This document shows, piece after piece, positions 62,969 through 64,000 of a stretch of DNA of 64,000 nucleotides. A program made the position numbers and the translations under genes. Origin of the DNA: UBA8079 sp965205535 (lineage in GTDB: Bacteria > Pseudomonadota > Alphaproteobacteria > UBA6615); contig CBDBHH010000005.1 of NCBI GenBank assembly GCA_965205535.1, forward strand, positions 124,001 through 188,000, given 5' to 3'. A model generated the notes under the pieces. That model was not told the DNA's origin. It searched no databases and saw only the letters and a list, made by a program, of their open reading frames with translations. The stretch's first letter is position 1, and the number at the start of each line of letters is the position of its first letter.

Positions 62969-64000
62969 ATGACCGCGCTTGCCGCCGAAATATTCGCCGA
63001 TGCCGGCTTCACGGTTGCCTCCGATGCCGACACGGGTGAATGGATGCTCAAGCTCGACGGCGCATGGATCACCCAACGGGTCGGTCCGGTGGACCAGATG
63101 CTTCGCGCCCTCGAGCTGCCTGCACAGGGAAAGGCGATCATCTAAATCGGCGATGTCGCCAGTCTCGACACGGCGGGTGCCTGGTTGATCCATCGAACCG
63201 AACTTGCGCTTGCCGATCTCGGCATCGAGGTCGATTGCCGGTCTGCCATTCCGGCCTATGCGCGCCTCCTCGAAACGGTCCGGGCCAACGACGCCCATTG
63301 CCCCGAGCCGCCGGCGCCGACAAACGCTTTTGTCGCAATGGTCGAGAGGGTCGGCCGCGCCACGATGGACGCGGCCATCGAAGGACGGGACCTGATCAAC
63401 TTCCTGGGTCATTCCGTGATCGTGCTTGGCGACTCCATTGTCCGCCCCGGCCGTATCCGCTTTACATCTCTCGTCCACCACATCGAACAGGCCGGCCTCA
63501 ACGCGCTGCCTATCGTCGGACTGATTTCATTCCTGATCGGAATCGTTTTGGCGTTTCAAGGCGCCGAACAACTCAGCAAGTTCGGCGCCGAGATATTCAC
63601 CGTAGATATCGTCGCCCAGGGCGTACTCCGCGAAATGGGCGTTCTTCTGACGGCGATCATACTTGCCGGCCGGTCCGGCAGCGCGTTTACCGCACAGATC
63701 GGAACGATGAAAGTTCGCGAGGAAGTCGATGCGATGCGCACGATCGGCCTCGACCCAATGCAGGTCCTGGTCCTGCCTCGCCTTTGGGCGCTTGTTATCT
63801 GCCTGCCGTTGCTGACCTTCTACGCCAATCTCATGGGCCTGCTCGGCGGCGCGATTATGGCAACCGTCGTCCTTGATCTGACATTCTTCCAATTCGTTCG
63901 CCAACTGAGCGGCGCGGTCACATTGTGGACATTCTGGATCGGGCTGATAAAGGCGCCTGTCTTCGGCTTCATCATCGGCCTTGTCGGTTGTTACGAGGGC
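62969..64000 (+). pseudogene. MlaE-type ABC permease with N-terminal STAS domain, interrupted by an in-frame stop; runs off the right edge
   Basis: ATG at 62969 opens a STAS-like domain (EWMLKLDGAWITQRVG ... ELPAQGKAII) that hits TAA at 63143-63145, then the same frame continues at once with IGDVASLDTAGAWLIHR, the expected rest of the STAS domain. The MlaE permease follows: LINFLGHSVIVLGDSI, VGLISFLIGIVLAFQGAEQL, VLREMGVLLTAIILAGRSGS and AQIGTMKVREEVDAMRTIG, the last with the conserved Glu pair of the family. The frame is open to 64000. Either a true nonsense mutation or a one-base sequencing error. MlaE proteins move phospholipids between the membranes. Partial at the right. Confidence 0.8.

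Overview
The window reads as chromosome of a GC-rich alphaproteobacterium. Pointers are an AapJQMP-type amino-acid importer, a CpdR-type single-domain response regulator beside an N-formylglutamate amidohydrolase, phenylalanine 4-hydroxylase and a tRNA-Val(GAC). The genus cannot be fixed from the sequence alone.

Positions 1-28100 are a surface-adhesin and mobile-element region. It carries three autotransporter-type genes: a giant one on the minus strand (start 15093, running off the left edge), a second giant one on the plus strand (16858-23796), and a smaller one on the plus strand (24378-26381). The two giants are built from PKD/Ig/cadherin-like and Calx-beta modules in near-identical tandem DNA repeats of 348 or 354 bp, and end in outer-membrane beta-barrels. 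Between and around them lie decayed genes: a type II restriction-modification pair (15446-16822), a serine recombinase fragment (23933-24110), an IS1595-like transposase fragment (26430-26601) and an intact-looking IS3-type element (26614-28085). Positions about 2962-6027 of the first giant gene are a patchwork of forward and inverted repeat pieces. This is either an assembly/consensus fault or a striking rearrangement, and the gene cannot be read through it.

Positions 28300-47200 are ordinary metabolic genes: a degenerate HtrA-like PDZ protein, a lipoprotein phosphoesterase, and a plus-strand run aapJQMP - AEC transporter - VOC protein - cyclase-family hydrolase (30458-36865). It meets head-on a minus-strand run (44376-36875) with a binding protein, a fused permease, two ATPases, a PanE-like reductase, a cupin and an SDR enzyme, which looks like uptake plus catabolism of an unknown organic compound. 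A separate minus-strand trio (47161-44487) encodes a CmcJ/NvfI-like oxygenase, an enoyl-CoA hydratase-family enzyme and a secreted GH18-like protein.

Positions 47413-58374 are a surface-polysaccharide locus: a plus-strand run (deacetylase, glycosyltransferase, O-antigen-ligase-like protein, acyltransferase, methyltransferase, flippase) converging on a minus-strand run (large membrane protein, glycosyltransferase, UDP-GlcNAc 2-epimerase). A tRNA-Val gene sits at its right edge. Positions 58650-64000 hold housekeeping genes: a cupin, cpdR, N-formylglutamate amidohydrolase, a GNAT acetyltransferase, phhA, a lytic transglycosylase and an MlaE-type permease whose STAS domain is cut by an in-frame stop.

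Most candidates for novelty are in the first 28 kb: the giant adhesin pair, the inverted-repeat structures at 3175-3353 and 16821-16870, and an 11-C tract upstream of the third autotransporter that could make it phase-variable.
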